A stretch of DNA of 64,000 bases. Source: Pseudomonas syringae KCTC 12500. GTDB taxonomy: Bacteria; Pseudomonadota; Gammaproteobacteria; Pseudomonadales; Pseudomonadaceae. Position numbers and translations under genes: made by a program. The DNA is taken from the NCBI RefSeq assembly GCF_000507185.2, contig NZ_AYTM02000002.1, positions 457,501 through 521,500 of the forward strand. Direction: 5' to 3'. The notes under the pieces were generated by a model that ran no database searches, had not been told where the DNA came from, and saw nothing but the letters and a program-made list of their open reading frames with translations. Shown here piece by piece: positions 27,576-35,513 of the stretch (position 1 is the first letter of the stretch; each line of letters opens with the position of its first letter).

Positions 27576-28823
27576 ATGAGCGAACACATCAGCGAATCCA
27601 TTTCGTTTGTCCACAACATCACGCTGTCCCACGGCCGCAACGCTGAAGTCTGGGACACCGCCGGCAAACGCTACATCGACTTCGTCGGCGGCATCGGGGT
27701 GCTCAATCTGGGGCATTGCAACCCGCAGGTGGTCACGGCCATTCAGGATCAGGCGGCAAAGCTGACCCACTATTGCTTCAACGCCACGCCTCATGACCCG
27801 TACATCCGTTTCATGCAGCAGCTCACGCAGTTCGTGCCGGTCAGTTACCCCCTCAGCGGCATGCTCACCAACAGCGGTGCGGAAGCGGCCGAAAATGCGT
27901 TGAAGATCGTACGTGGCGCTACTGGCCGTACTTCGGTCATCGCATTCGATGGTGGCTTTCATGGCCGAACGCTGGCGACCCTGAACCTCAACGGCAAGGT
28001 AGCGCCCTATAAACAGAAAGTCGGCGTACTGCCCGGCCCGGTCTTTCACGTTCCGTTCCCCAGCAAGGATAACGGCGTGTCCACCGAGCAGGCACTCAAG
28101 GCCATGGACCGGCTGTTCAGCGTCGAGATCGACGTCAACGACGTGGGCTGCATCATCTTCGAACCGGTTCAGGGCGAAGGCGGTTTTCTGGCCATGCAGC
28201 CGGACTTTGCCCAGGTATTACGAGCGTTCTGCGATAAGCACGGCATCGTACTGATCGCCGATGAAATCCAGTCCGGCTTCGGCCGTACCGGGCAGCGTTT
28301 CGCGTTCAGTCGTCTGGGCATCGAGCCCGATCTGATTCTGCTGGGCAAAAGCATTGCGGGCGGCATCCCGCTGGGCGCCGTGGTAGGTCGCAAGCCGTTG
28401 CTGGACAACCTGCCCAAGGGCGGCCTGGGCGGTACCTATTCCGGCAACCCGATTGGCTGCGCAGCGGGCCTTGCGTCACTGGCGCAGATGACCGATGCCA
28501 ACCTGTCCAGTTGGGGCGAGCAGCAGGAGCACGCCATCGTTTCACGCTATGAAGCCTGGCAGGCGAGCAAACTGTCGCCGTATCTGGGCAAGCTGACCGG
28601 TGTTGGCTGCATGCGCGGTATCGAACTGATCACGGCGGAGGGCGAGCCCGGCACCCGACAGCTCGCCGAGCTGCTGAGCTCAGCCAGGGACGCCGGGCTG
28701 CTGCTGATGCCCAGCGGCAAATCGCGGCATATTATCCGCCTGCTGATCCCGCTGACCATCGAGCCCGACGTGCTGCACGAAGGGCTGGATATTTTCGAGC
28801 GCTGCCTGGCGGCGCTGGCTTGA
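27576..28823 (+). CDS. Class III PLP aminotransferase, probable 2-aminoadipate transaminase
   Basis: 415 residues, GabT-like. PLP features: TNSGAEAAENALK (phosphate binding), GGFHGRT, Asp229 in LIADEIQSGFGRTG and Lys258 in LLGKSIAGG. The family covers 4-aminobutyrate, 5-aminovalerate and 2-aminoadipate transaminases. Context favours 2-aminoadipate to 2-oxoadipate, because the enzymes before (AmaB) and after (HglS) that step flank it. The stop overlaps the hglS frame region, and hglS starts 23 bases on, so they form one operon. Confidence 0.82.
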   Translation: MSEHISESISFVHNITLSHGRNAEVWDTAGKRYIDFVGGIGVLNLGHCNPQVVTAIQDQAAKLTHYCFNATPHDPYIRFMQQLTQFVPVSYPLSGMLTNSGAEAAENALKIVRGATGRTSVIAFDGGFHGRTLATLNLNGKVAPYKQKVGVLPGPVFHVPFPSKDNGVSTEQALKAMDRLFSVEIDVNDVGCIIFEPVQGEGGFLAMQPDFAQVLRAFCDKHGIVLIADEIQSGFGRTGQRFAFSRLGIEPDLILLGKSIAGGIPLGAVVGRKPLLDNLPKGGLGGTYSGNPIGCAAGLASLAQMTDANLSSWGEQQEHAIVSRYEAWQASKLSPYLGKLTGVGCMRGIELITAEGEPGTRQLAELLSSARDAGLLLMPSGKSRHIIRLLIPLTIEPDVLHEGLDIFERCLAALA

Positions 28824-28846
28824 ACCCGTACGGAGAAAACACCCTG

Positions 28847-30238
28847 ATGAGCACAGCACGCTTTGCCGACCCGGATCAGATCCGCGCGGGTTTTTCTCGC
28901 GCCATGTCGCAGATGTACAAGCACGAAGTGCCGCTGTACGGGACGCTGATGGCGCTGGTGAGTGAAGTCAACGAACAGGTCATGACCCATGACAGCAGTG
29001 TGCTGGACAGCCTGCGCCAGACCGGTGAAATCCAGCGCCTGGACATGGAACGGCACGGTGCGATCCGCGTCGGCACGGCACAGGAACTGGCCACCCTCGC
29101 CCGCCTGTTCGCGGTCATGGGCATGCAGCCGGTGGGTTACTACGACCTGAGCGCGGCCGGCGTGCCGGTTCACTCCACCGCCTTTCGCGCCGTGCATGAG
29201 CAGGCGCTGCAGGTCAGTCCGTTTCGCGTGTTCACTTCGTTGCTGCGTCTGGAGCTGATCGAAAGCGACAGCCTGCGTGAATTCGCCGGTCAGGTGCTGG
29301 GCAAACGCAATATCTTCACGCCCGGCGCCCTGGCGTTAATCGACAAGCATGAAGCAGACGGCGGCTTGAGCGAAGCCGATGCGTCCGAGTTCATTCAGCA
29401 GGCGCTGGAAACCTTTCGCTGGCACAACACGGCGACGGTTTCGCTGGACGACTATCAGAAGCTGAACACTCAGCATCGCCTGATCGTTGATGTGGTGGCG
29501 TTTCGAGGTCCGCATATCAACCACCTGACGCCACGTACGCTGGACATCGATGCGGTTCAGGCCGGCATGCCTGGCAAGGGCATCACACCCAAAGCGGTGG
29601 TTGAAGGGCCGCCACGTCGCCAATGTCCGATCCTGCTGCGCCAGACCAGTTTCAAGGCGCTGGAAGAACCGATTGCCTTCATCGGCCAGGGTGACAGTCA
29701 GTCAGGTAGCCACTCGGCACGCTTCGGCGAGATCGAACAGCGTGGCGCTGCACTGACGCCCAAAGGCCGTGAGCTGTATGACCGGCTGCTGAACGATGCC
29801 CGCGAAGCGCTGGGCGAGTTCCCCAATGAGGCTAATGCCGTTCGCTATGCCGGGCTGCTGGAAGAAACGTTCAAAGCGTTTCCGGACAGCCACGCTGAAA
29901 TGCGCAGGCAGGGTCTGGCCTACTTTCGCTATTTCCCGACCGAGTCAGGCATTTCCGCGCGCGCATCCGGCAGTCTGGAGCAGCTTGTCGAAGCAGGTCA
30001 TGTGCGCTTCGAGCCACTGGTGTACGAAGACTTTTTGCCGGTCAGTGCGGCGGGCATCTTCCAGTCCAATCTGGGCGATAACGCACAGGCGCATTACGCG
30101 ACGAATTCAAATCAGCAGGATTTCGAGCGGGCGCTGGGACGCGGGACGCTCAACGAACTGGACCTGTATGCCGACACCCAACGGCGTTCCCTGGAGAGAT
30201 GCGCCAGGGAACTGGAACTGAGCAGTCCCGCCTGCTAA
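28847..30238 (+). CDS. hglS: 2-oxoadipate dioxygenase/decarboxylase (DUF1338, HglS)
   Basis: 463 residues of the DUF1338/YdcJ family, shown in P. putida to turn 2-oxoadipate into D-2-hydroxyglutarate, CO2 being lost, with a single Fe(II). Candidate metal ligands are His70 (DMERHGAIRVG), His226 (GPHINHLTPR) and Glu295 (ARFGEIEQRG). ATG 28847 follows GGAGA; a TTG at 28820 overlapping the aminotransferase stop is less likely. It completes the lysine/pipecolate route encoded by amaA, amaB and the aminotransferase. The REP array starts directly after the stop. Confidence 0.9.
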   Translation: MSTARFADPDQIRAGFSRAMSQMYKHEVPLYGTLMALVSEVNEQVMTHDSSVLDSLRQTGEIQRLDMERHGAIRVGTAQELATLARLFAVMGMQPVGYYDLSAAGVPVHSTAFRAVHEQALQVSPFRVFTSLLRLELIESDSLREFAGQVLGKRNIFTPGALALIDKHEADGGLSEADASEFIQQALETFRWHNTATVSLDDYQKLNTQHRLIVDVVAFRGPHINHLTPRTLDIDAVQAGMPGKGITPKAVVEGPPRRQCPILLRQTSFKALEEPIAFIGQGDSQSGSHSARFGEIEQRGAALTPKGRELYDRLLNDAREALGEFPNEANAVRYAGLLEETFKAFPDSHAEMRRQGLAYFRYFPTESGISARASGSLEQLVEAGHVRFEPLVYEDFLPVSAAGIFQSNLGDNAQAHYATNSNQQDFERALGRGTLNELDLYADTQRRSLERCARELELSSPAC

Positions 30239-30240
30239 TT

Positions 30241-31130
30241 AGTGGGAGCTTGCTCGCGAAGATGATGTTTCAGGCGATGCTTTTTTGGCGCCCATACCGA
30301 ATCTTTCGCGAACAAGTTCGCTCCTACGGCCTTCGGCCAGAATCAAACGCGCACTTGTGTATAACGATGAGCGCTCTGCGTCACATTCCCGGTTCGCTAC
30401 CCCTTGTCCAGAAGGCCGTCTTGGTTCTGCCCAACGGGCGTAGTAGCGGACTTGTCCGCGAAGGGGCCGCAAGCCTTCCCGAAAATATATCGCCTGAAAC
30501 ATCGTTTTCGCGAACAAGTTCGCTCCTGCGGCCTTCGGCCAGAATCAAAAGCGGACTTGTGTATAACGATGAGCGCTCTGCGTCACATTCCCGGTTCGCT
30601 ACCCCTTGTCCAGAAGGCCGTCTTGGTTCTGCACAACGGGCGTAGGAGCGGACTTGTCCGCGAAGGGGCCGCAAGCCTTCCCGAGAATGTATCGCCTGAA
30701 ACGTCGTCTTCGCGAACAAGTTCGCTCCTACGGCCTTCGGCCAGAATTAAAAGCGCACTTGTGCATAATGATGAGCGCTCTGCGTCACATTCCCGGTTCG
30801 CGACCCCTTGTCCAGAAGGCCGTCTTGGTTCTGCCCAACGGGCGTAGGAGCGGACTTGTCCGCGAAGGGGCCGCAAGCCTTCCCGAAAATATATCGCCTG
30901 AAACATCGTTTTCGCGAACAAGTTCGCTCCTACGGCCTTCGGCCAGAATCAAAAGCGGACTTGTGTATAACGATGAGCGCGCTGCGTCACATTCCCGGTT
31001 CGCTACCCCTTGTCCAGAAGGCCGTCTTGGTTCTGCCCAACGGGCGTAGGAGCGGACTTGTCCGCGAAGGGGCCGCAAGCCTTCCCGAAAATATATCGCC
31101 TGAAACATCGTCTTCGCGAACAAGTTCGCT
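30241..31130. repeat. REPIN tandem array, left part (202-bp units)
   Basis: Unit landmarks (for example TTGTGTATAACGATGAGCG) recur at 30355, 30557, 30759 and 30961, exactly 202 bp apart and without any indel. Each unit contains a REP (GTAGGAGCGGACTTGTCCGC) and, about 90 bp on, an inverted REP (GCGAACAAGTTCGCTCCTAC), so the unit is a REPIN doublet. The outermost left REP at 30242 is more divergent (GTGGGAGCTTGCTCGCGA). Peptides readable through the array repeat with the DNA and are not considered genes. The array is cut at 31130 by the IS110-family element. Confidence 0.9.
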
Positions 31131-31144
31131 TGTATGGTAAGACT

Positions 31145-31322
31145 TGAAGGGAGGAGGAGGGACTTAGTTCGCTTCTGACTGTTCGCGCAGTACAGACCCG
31201 TAGGAGATTTCACCCCTCCTCCTTTCACCCAAGCGCCGATAAAGAATGCTTAAGGCTCACAACCTACGATAGAAACAAGCCTGCGCCTCTGGGTGGCCCC
31301 TTCAAGTCTGTAAACCTTATCC
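31145..31322 (+). ncRNA. Candidate bridge RNA of the IS110-family element
   Basis: The leader contains a 10-bp stem, AGGAGGAGGG (31152-31161) with CCCTCCTCCT (31214-31223). Its loop holds AGTTCGCT (31166-31173), identical to the left side of the occupied REP target plus CT. It also holds CCGTAGGAG (31198-31206), the exact complement of the right side plus CT. This is the target-binding-loop arrangement of IS621 bridge RNA. A second structured part (31231-31300) contains weaker matches to the element's own ends: AGAAT (31243-31247) and ACAAG (31275-31279, complement of CTTGT). The 5' end is estimated from the junction -10 box and the 3' end from the IS621 RNA length, so both ends are approximate. 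Confidence 0.65.
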
Positions 31323-31335
31323 CCGAGGAGGCGTT

Positions 31336-32283
31336 ATGGCAATGCGGGTTACTCTGGAAAAACCGATCATCGGTGTAGATGTCGCCAAGAATGAGCTGGT
31401 GATCTACCACGATCAATATGATCGACTTGAGGCAATCCCCAATACCAAAGTCGCCATCACCCAATGGCTGAAGGCCTTGGCGAGCAGCTGCGCCATCGCC
31501 ATCGAAGCCACTAACGTCTATCACGTCCTGTTCGCGGATGCGGCCCACGAAGCAGGCTGTGACATTTATATGGTGGATGGCTATCAGCTCAGTCATTACC
31601 GTAAAGGCGTCAACATACGCGCCAAAACCGATGCCCAAGATGCTCGTTTGTTGGCCCGATACCTGAAAAACGAGCTTGATGAGTTGCGGCCCTGGATACC
31701 TGCGAGCCCGCTTTATCGGCAGCTTCTGAGCCTGTTCCGACGTCGTGCAGCCTTGGTTCAGGCTCGTACTGGCCTGGTGCAAAGCTGGACCAACGAGCCT
31801 TTTCTGAGAACAGCGTTCGCCAATCAGGTCAACTCGATGAAACGATTTGAGGCGCTCGTTGAAAAGAAGATTCGCGATGTACTGCAGGAAGCCGGTCTGA
31901 TGAGGCAGGTCAACCGCTGTATGAAAGTAGAAGGGATCGGCTTTCTGACTGCAGCTCGTTTGGTCACTTCTTTTCAGCGAGGCGAGTTCAGCGGAGCGAA
32001 CGCCTTTATCGCGTTTCTTGGGCTGGACCTGAGAGTATCCAAATCAGGGCAAAGTGATGGACCTCGTCGATTGACCAAACGCGGCGATCCAGAAGCCCGA
32101 CGGTTGCTGCACAACGCGGCTATGTCCGGGAGCCGTACGCCGGCCTGGAAGCCTTTTTATGAAGAGCAGAGAAAGCGTGGCTTTAGTACAACTCAAGCGC
32201 TGGTCATGCTCTCCCGAAAGTTGGCTCGAGTAGTCTTCGCTCTGTTAAAGAACCAGAGCGAATATCAAACAAAAGTGGCTTGA
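31336..32283 (+). CDS. IS110-family DEDD transposase/recombinase
   Basis: 315 residues. The N-terminal RuvC-like DEDD domain has Asp15 (IIGVDVAKNE), Glu57 (IAIEATNVY), Asp99 and Asp102 (AKTDAQDARLL). The C-terminal Tnp domain includes CMKVEGIGFLTAARLV, GLDLRVSKSGQSDG and RRLTKRGDPEARRLL; the serine around 237 in the KSG motif is the candidate nucleophile by position relative to IS621. The gene is intact. GAGGAG lies 5 bases before ATG 31336. The protein is expected to work as a tetramer with the bridge RNA encoded just upstream. Confidence 0.95.
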   Translation: MAMRVTLEKPIIGVDVAKNELVIYHDQYDRLEAIPNTKVAITQWLKALASSCAIAIEATNVYHVLFADAAHEAGCDIYMVDGYQLSHYRKGVNIRAKTDAQDARLLARYLKNELDELRPWIPASPLYRQLLSLFRRRAALVQARTGLVQSWTNEPFLRTAFANQVNSMKRFEALVEKKIRDVLQEAGLMRQVNRCMKVEGIGFLTAARLVTSFQRGEFSGANAFIAFLGLDLRVSKSGQSDGPRRLTKRGDPEARRLLHNAAMSGSRTPAWKPFYEEQRKRGFSTTQALVMLSRKLARVVFALLKNQSEYQTKVA

Positions 32284-32288
32284 GGGCT

Positions 32289-32308
32289 TTGCCAAAACCA
32301 TAGAATCT
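32289..32308 (+). promoter_or_regulatory. IS right end with -35 half of a junction promoter
   Basis: TTGCCA (32289-32294) would lie 16 bases before TATGGT (31133-31138) if the right end were joined to the left end through the shared CT. The joined sequence also makes an ACCATA/TATGGT inverted repeat. In the integrated state the two halves are 1.16 kb apart and inactive as a promoter. Confidence 0.55.
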
Positions 32309-32779
32309 CCTACGGCCTTCGGCCAGAATCAAACGCGCACTTGTGTATAACGATGAGCGCGCTGCGTCACATTCCCGGTTCGCTACCCCTTGGGCAAAAG
32401 GCCGTTTTGATTCTGCCCAACGGGCGTAGGAGCGGACTTGTCCGCGAAGGGGCCTCAAGCCTTCCCGAGAATGTATCGCCTGAAACGTCGTCTTCGCGAA
32501 CAAGTTCGCTCCTACGGCCTTCGGCCAGAATCAAAAGCGCATTTGTGTATAACGATGAGCGCGCTGCGTCACATTCCCGGTTCGCTACCCCTTGGGCAAA
32601 AGGCCGTTTTGATTCTGCCCAACGGGCGTAGGAGCGGACTTGTCCGCGAAGGGGCCGCAAGCCTTCACGAGAATGTATCGCCTGAAACATCGTTTTCGCG
32701 AACAAGTTCGCTCCTACGGCCTTCGGCCAGAATCAAAAGCGCACTTGTGCATAATGATGAGCGCGCTGCGTCACATTCC
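32309..32779. repeat. REPIN tandem array, right part (202-bp units)
   Basis: Continues the array after the IS: landmarks at 32341, 32543 and 32745 keep the 202-bp period. Together with the left part there are about seven units. The last one breaks off after GCGTCACATTCC. Differences between units are substitutions only. Confidence 0.9.
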
Positions 32780-33118
32780 GGGGCGTTCTGTGTTCTGTTT
32801 AAAGCAACGATAAATAAAATTCGCAATATTGGTGTGCAACCTCGTGCTATGCATACTGCGGTTGCGTGTGGACAGCAAAGTGCCGTATTCAAAGGCTCAT
32901 CCCTTCAAATAGCGCACCCTGTGATCCCCTTGCAAAGGCTCGAAGCAGCCTGGGTCTGGATCACATTCAGACCTCATAAAAATACCTGGCCGGATAACGG
33001 TCTCCATGACTTCATGGACTTTTCAACGCTGCCCTGGCGCTTCACCGCGCCGACCTGAAAAACAGAATAACGATTGATAAGGCCTGAAAAAGGCCATTCA
33101 GCAGGCAAGGGGATCATC
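32780..33118. other. Intergenic region before the DUF3100 gene
   Basis: 339 bp between the end of the REP array and ATG 33119. It is AT-richer at 32800-32830. It should carry the promoter of the DUF3100 gene; I see no distinct operator, hairpin or small gene. Confidence 0.4.
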
Positions 33119-34447
33119 ATGCAAAACTCACACGCTGCAGTGTCGGGTGACAATCAGGCCGTTTCATCGACGGTGAAACTGTATGTCTGGGCCGCCGTTA
33201 TCCTCACCATTGCCGAAATGATCGGTGCCGTCAGTATCCCGCTGGGCCCCGGCAAGGTGGTGTTGTTGCCGATGGTGTGGGCGCTGCTGCTGGGCGCGAT
33301 GATCGGCCTTGCCAGCCGCCGTATGCCAGGCACCATTGGCATCGATCACGGCACGCAACTGCGCTCGGCCTCCATCCTGCAACCTGCCCTGCTGCTTTTC
33401 ATTGCCAAGCTCGGCCTGGTGGTCGGCGGCTCGCTGCCGGTGGTGTTCGCCTCCGGGTGGGCGCTGATGTTTCAGGAGTTCGGCCACTTCGTCGGCACCG
33501 TGATGCTCGGTCTGCCGGTCGCACTGATGCTCGGTATCAAGCGCGAAGCCATCGGTGCGACCTTCTCGGTCGGCCGTGAGCCGAGCCTGGCAATCATCGG
33601 CGAGCGCTATGGCATGGACTCTCCTGAAGGTCGCGGCGTATTGGCCGAGTACCTGACGGGCACCCTGTTCGGCGCGCTGTTCATTGCCATCGTCGCCGGG
33701 TTTATCGCCAGCCTGGGGATCTTCCATCCCAACTCGCTGGCGATGGGCTCAGGCATCGGTTCGGGCAGCATGATGGCCGCCGCTGCCGGGGCGATTGCCG
33801 CACAACAAACACCGGAAGTCGCCAAGGAAGTCATGACGCTGGCGGCAGCCTCGAACCTGATCACCACCACCATCGGTACCTACTTCACCCTGTTCATCTC
33901 CCTGCCACTGGCGGTCTGGGGCTATCGTGTGCTCGAGCCGCTGATCGGCCGCACCACCAAGGCATCGATGAGCGAGGAAGGCCTGCGCCACAGCGACGTG
34001 TCGCTGGAGGTGCCGGAACTGGGCTGGTCGGGCAAGATCAGTGCGTGGCTGGCTGCGGGTGCACTGGCACTGATTGCCAACTATGTCGGCTACAAGACAC
34101 TGTCAGGCGATGCCTTCACCGGCATGGGCATCATGATTTTCTGTGCCTTCGTGGGTGAGGTGTTTTGCAACCTGCTTCGCCGCAAGATCCCTGCGGTGTG
34201 CATGGTGTCGCTGGTGGCAATGTTCCTGACCTCGCCAGCTTGCCCCTGGGCCGCCGAGATTGCGCGGATCACCAGTTCGATCAACCTGTTGGCGGTCATT
34301 ACTCCGATGCTGACCTTCGCCGGTCTGTCGATTGCCAAGGACCTCCCGGCCTTCCGCCGTTTGGGCTGGAGGATTGTACTGGTGTCGTTCCTCGCCAACT
34401 TCGGTACGTTCATTGGCGCGGTATTGATCGCTGAGCTGTTCCATTGA
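33119..34447 (+). CDS. DUF3100 polytopic membrane protein
   Basis: 442 residues with 11-12 hydrophobic segments. A Gly/Ala-rich motif, LAMGSGIGSGSMMAAAAGAIAA, is cut into short runs of small residues as in transporters that pack helices closely. AASNLITTTIGTYFTLFISLP and CAFVGEVFCNLLRRKIP are other conserved-looking blocks. The family is DUF3100, probably a transporter; its substrate is not established. GGGG at -10 supports ATG 33119. Its neighbours (LysR, serine deaminase, amidohydrolase) suggest an amino-acid-like solute. Confidence 0.75.
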   Translation: MQNSHAAVSGDNQAVSSTVKLYVWAAVILTIAEMIGAVSIPLGPGKVVLLPMVWALLLGAMIGLASRRMPGTIGIDHGTQLRSASILQPALLLFIAKLGLVVGGSLPVVFASGWALMFQEFGHFVGTVMLGLPVALMLGIKREAIGATFSVGREPSLAIIGERYGMDSPEGRGVLAEYLTGTLFGALFIAIVAGFIASLGIFHPNSLAMGSGIGSGSMMAAAAGAIAAQQTPEVAKEVMTLAAASNLITTTIGTYFTLFISLPLAVWGYRVLEPLIGRTTKASMSEEGLRHSDVSLEVPELGWSGKISAWLAAGALALIANYVGYKTLSGDAFTGMGIMIFCAFVGEVFCNLLRRKIPAVCMVSLVAMFLTSPACPWAAEIARITSSINLLAVITPMLTFAGLSIAKDLPAFRRLGWRIVLVSFLANFGTFIGAVLIAELFH

Positions 34448-34472
34448 TCCACACTGCCTGATTCGGCGCGAG

Positions 34473-35384
34473 TCAGCCCAGCGCCTCGTTCACCAGCCAG
34501 TCATGCACTGCGCGACGTGACGGGGTGCTCAGCGCCCCTTCGCGATAGGCCAGCACGTATTTCTTTCTGGCCTTGATCGGATGGCCGAAGGGCACGATCA
34601 GCAAGCCCTGCTCCAGCTCATCGGTGATCAGCGCCTTACGCGCAATGGCCACGCCCATGCCCATGCGCGCGGCGTCGATGGTCAGGTGATTACGATTGAA
34701 CGTGTGACCGCGACGCACATCGATGCCATCGGCACCGATGGCCGTCAGGTAGAACTCCCACTCCGCATATTCATAGCTGCCGCGCCAGGCGGTGATGTCG
34801 TGCAGCAACGGGAAGTGCACCAGCTGACTCGGCGTATCCAGCGGCGGCTTGCCCACTAGCAAGTCAGGCGAGCAGACCGCAAACAGCTCTTCCTCCAGCA
34901 AGGGCGTAGTCGACAACCCCGGATAGCTGCCGTCGTTCAGGTCGATGGCCAGATCGAAATCGTCATCACGCAACGACCCGCTGCTGTCCTCGGCAATGAT
35001 ACGCAACTGAATGTCGGGAAACGCCGCCTGCAAGCGTGGCAGGCGCGGCATCAGCCATTTGCTCAAGAATGATGGAATGCAACGCAGCTTGAACACCCCG
35101 CCGATACGCCCGGAATACAGCAGGCGCAGTTCTTCGCTGATACGGCTCTGCACTTCGTTGGCGACCACCGCCAGACGCTGACCTTCAGCGGTCAGCTCAA
35201 GCCCGCGCCCGACCCGGTGGAACAGCGCAAAGCCCAGGCGCTCTTCGAGCTGGCGCATCTGCTGACTGATCGCGCCGGGGGTGACGTGCAATTCTTCCGC
35301 GCAGCGGGTGAAGGACAGGTGACGGGCCGCGCAGGCGAACACCTGTAGCCAGGCGTGCATCTGTGCGTTGAAGATTCTGCTCAT
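34473..35384 (-). CDS. LysR-family transcriptional regulator (GcvA/DsdC-like)
   Basis: 303 residues. The N-terminal winged helix reads FACAARHLSFTRCAEELHVTPGAISQQMRQLEERLG, typical of the GcvA/DsdC branch. A periplasmic-binding-like effector domain follows. It is divergent from sdaA with 129 bp between the starts and convergent with the DUF3100 gene, so sdaA is the most likely target. DsdC-type regulators respond to serine, which would fit, but this is inference. Confidence 0.88.
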   Translation of the reverse strand: MSRIFNAQMHAWLQVFACAARHLSFTRCAEELHVTPGAISQQMRQLEERLGFALFHRVGRGLELTAEGQRLAVVANEVQSRISEELRLLYSGRIGGVFKLRCIPSFLSKWLMPRLPRLQAAFPDIQLRIIAEDSSGSLRDDDFDLAIDLNDGSYPGLSTTPLLEEELFAVCSPDLLVGKPPLDTPSQLVHFPLLHDITAWRGSYEYAEWEFYLTAIGADGIDVRRGHTFNRNHLTIDAARMGMGVAIARKALITDELEQGLLIVPFGHPIKARKKYVLAYREGALSTPSRRAVHDWLVNEALG

Positions 35385-35513
35385 TGAAGAGTTCCGCTAA
35401 AGCGTTGCATAGCAACAATCGTTTGTCGTTTCGACAGCCGAAGCCAAAGATGAGTAACAGAAAAAGGGGAATACCAAATTCCCGTGCATCATCTCACCTG
35501 AAGGACCTTCGTG

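Larger units (their letters stand above)
31131..32308 (+). mobile_element. IS110-family insertion sequence inserted in a REP
   Basis: Left flank ends AACAAGTTCGCT (31130), right flank resumes CCTACGGCC (32309); uninterrupted neighbouring units read TTCGCTCCTACGG. The phase of the 202-bp repeats jumps by 1178 bp across it, exactly the length 31131-32308, which includes one CT. No target duplication beyond the shared CT is visible and there are no terminal inverted repeats of DDE type. The layout is a 205-bp leader, a 315-codon DEDD transposase and a 25-bp right end, typical of the IS110 subgroup with the guide RNA in the left end. Related elements of pseudomonads and E. coli (IS621 type) also insert into REPs. 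Confidence 0.93.

Noticed and set aside
30199..31228. Several overlapping 100-150 codon open frames on both strands with repeated peptides
   Set aside because: They recur with the 202-bp DNA period, run through REP palindromes on both strands and lack ribosome binding sites; they result from the repeat.
31131..32308. Terminal inverted repeats and target duplication at the IS ends
   Set aside because: Only the shared CT is duplicated; the ACCATA/TATGGT pair lies inside the ends. Fits IS110 and not a DDE element.
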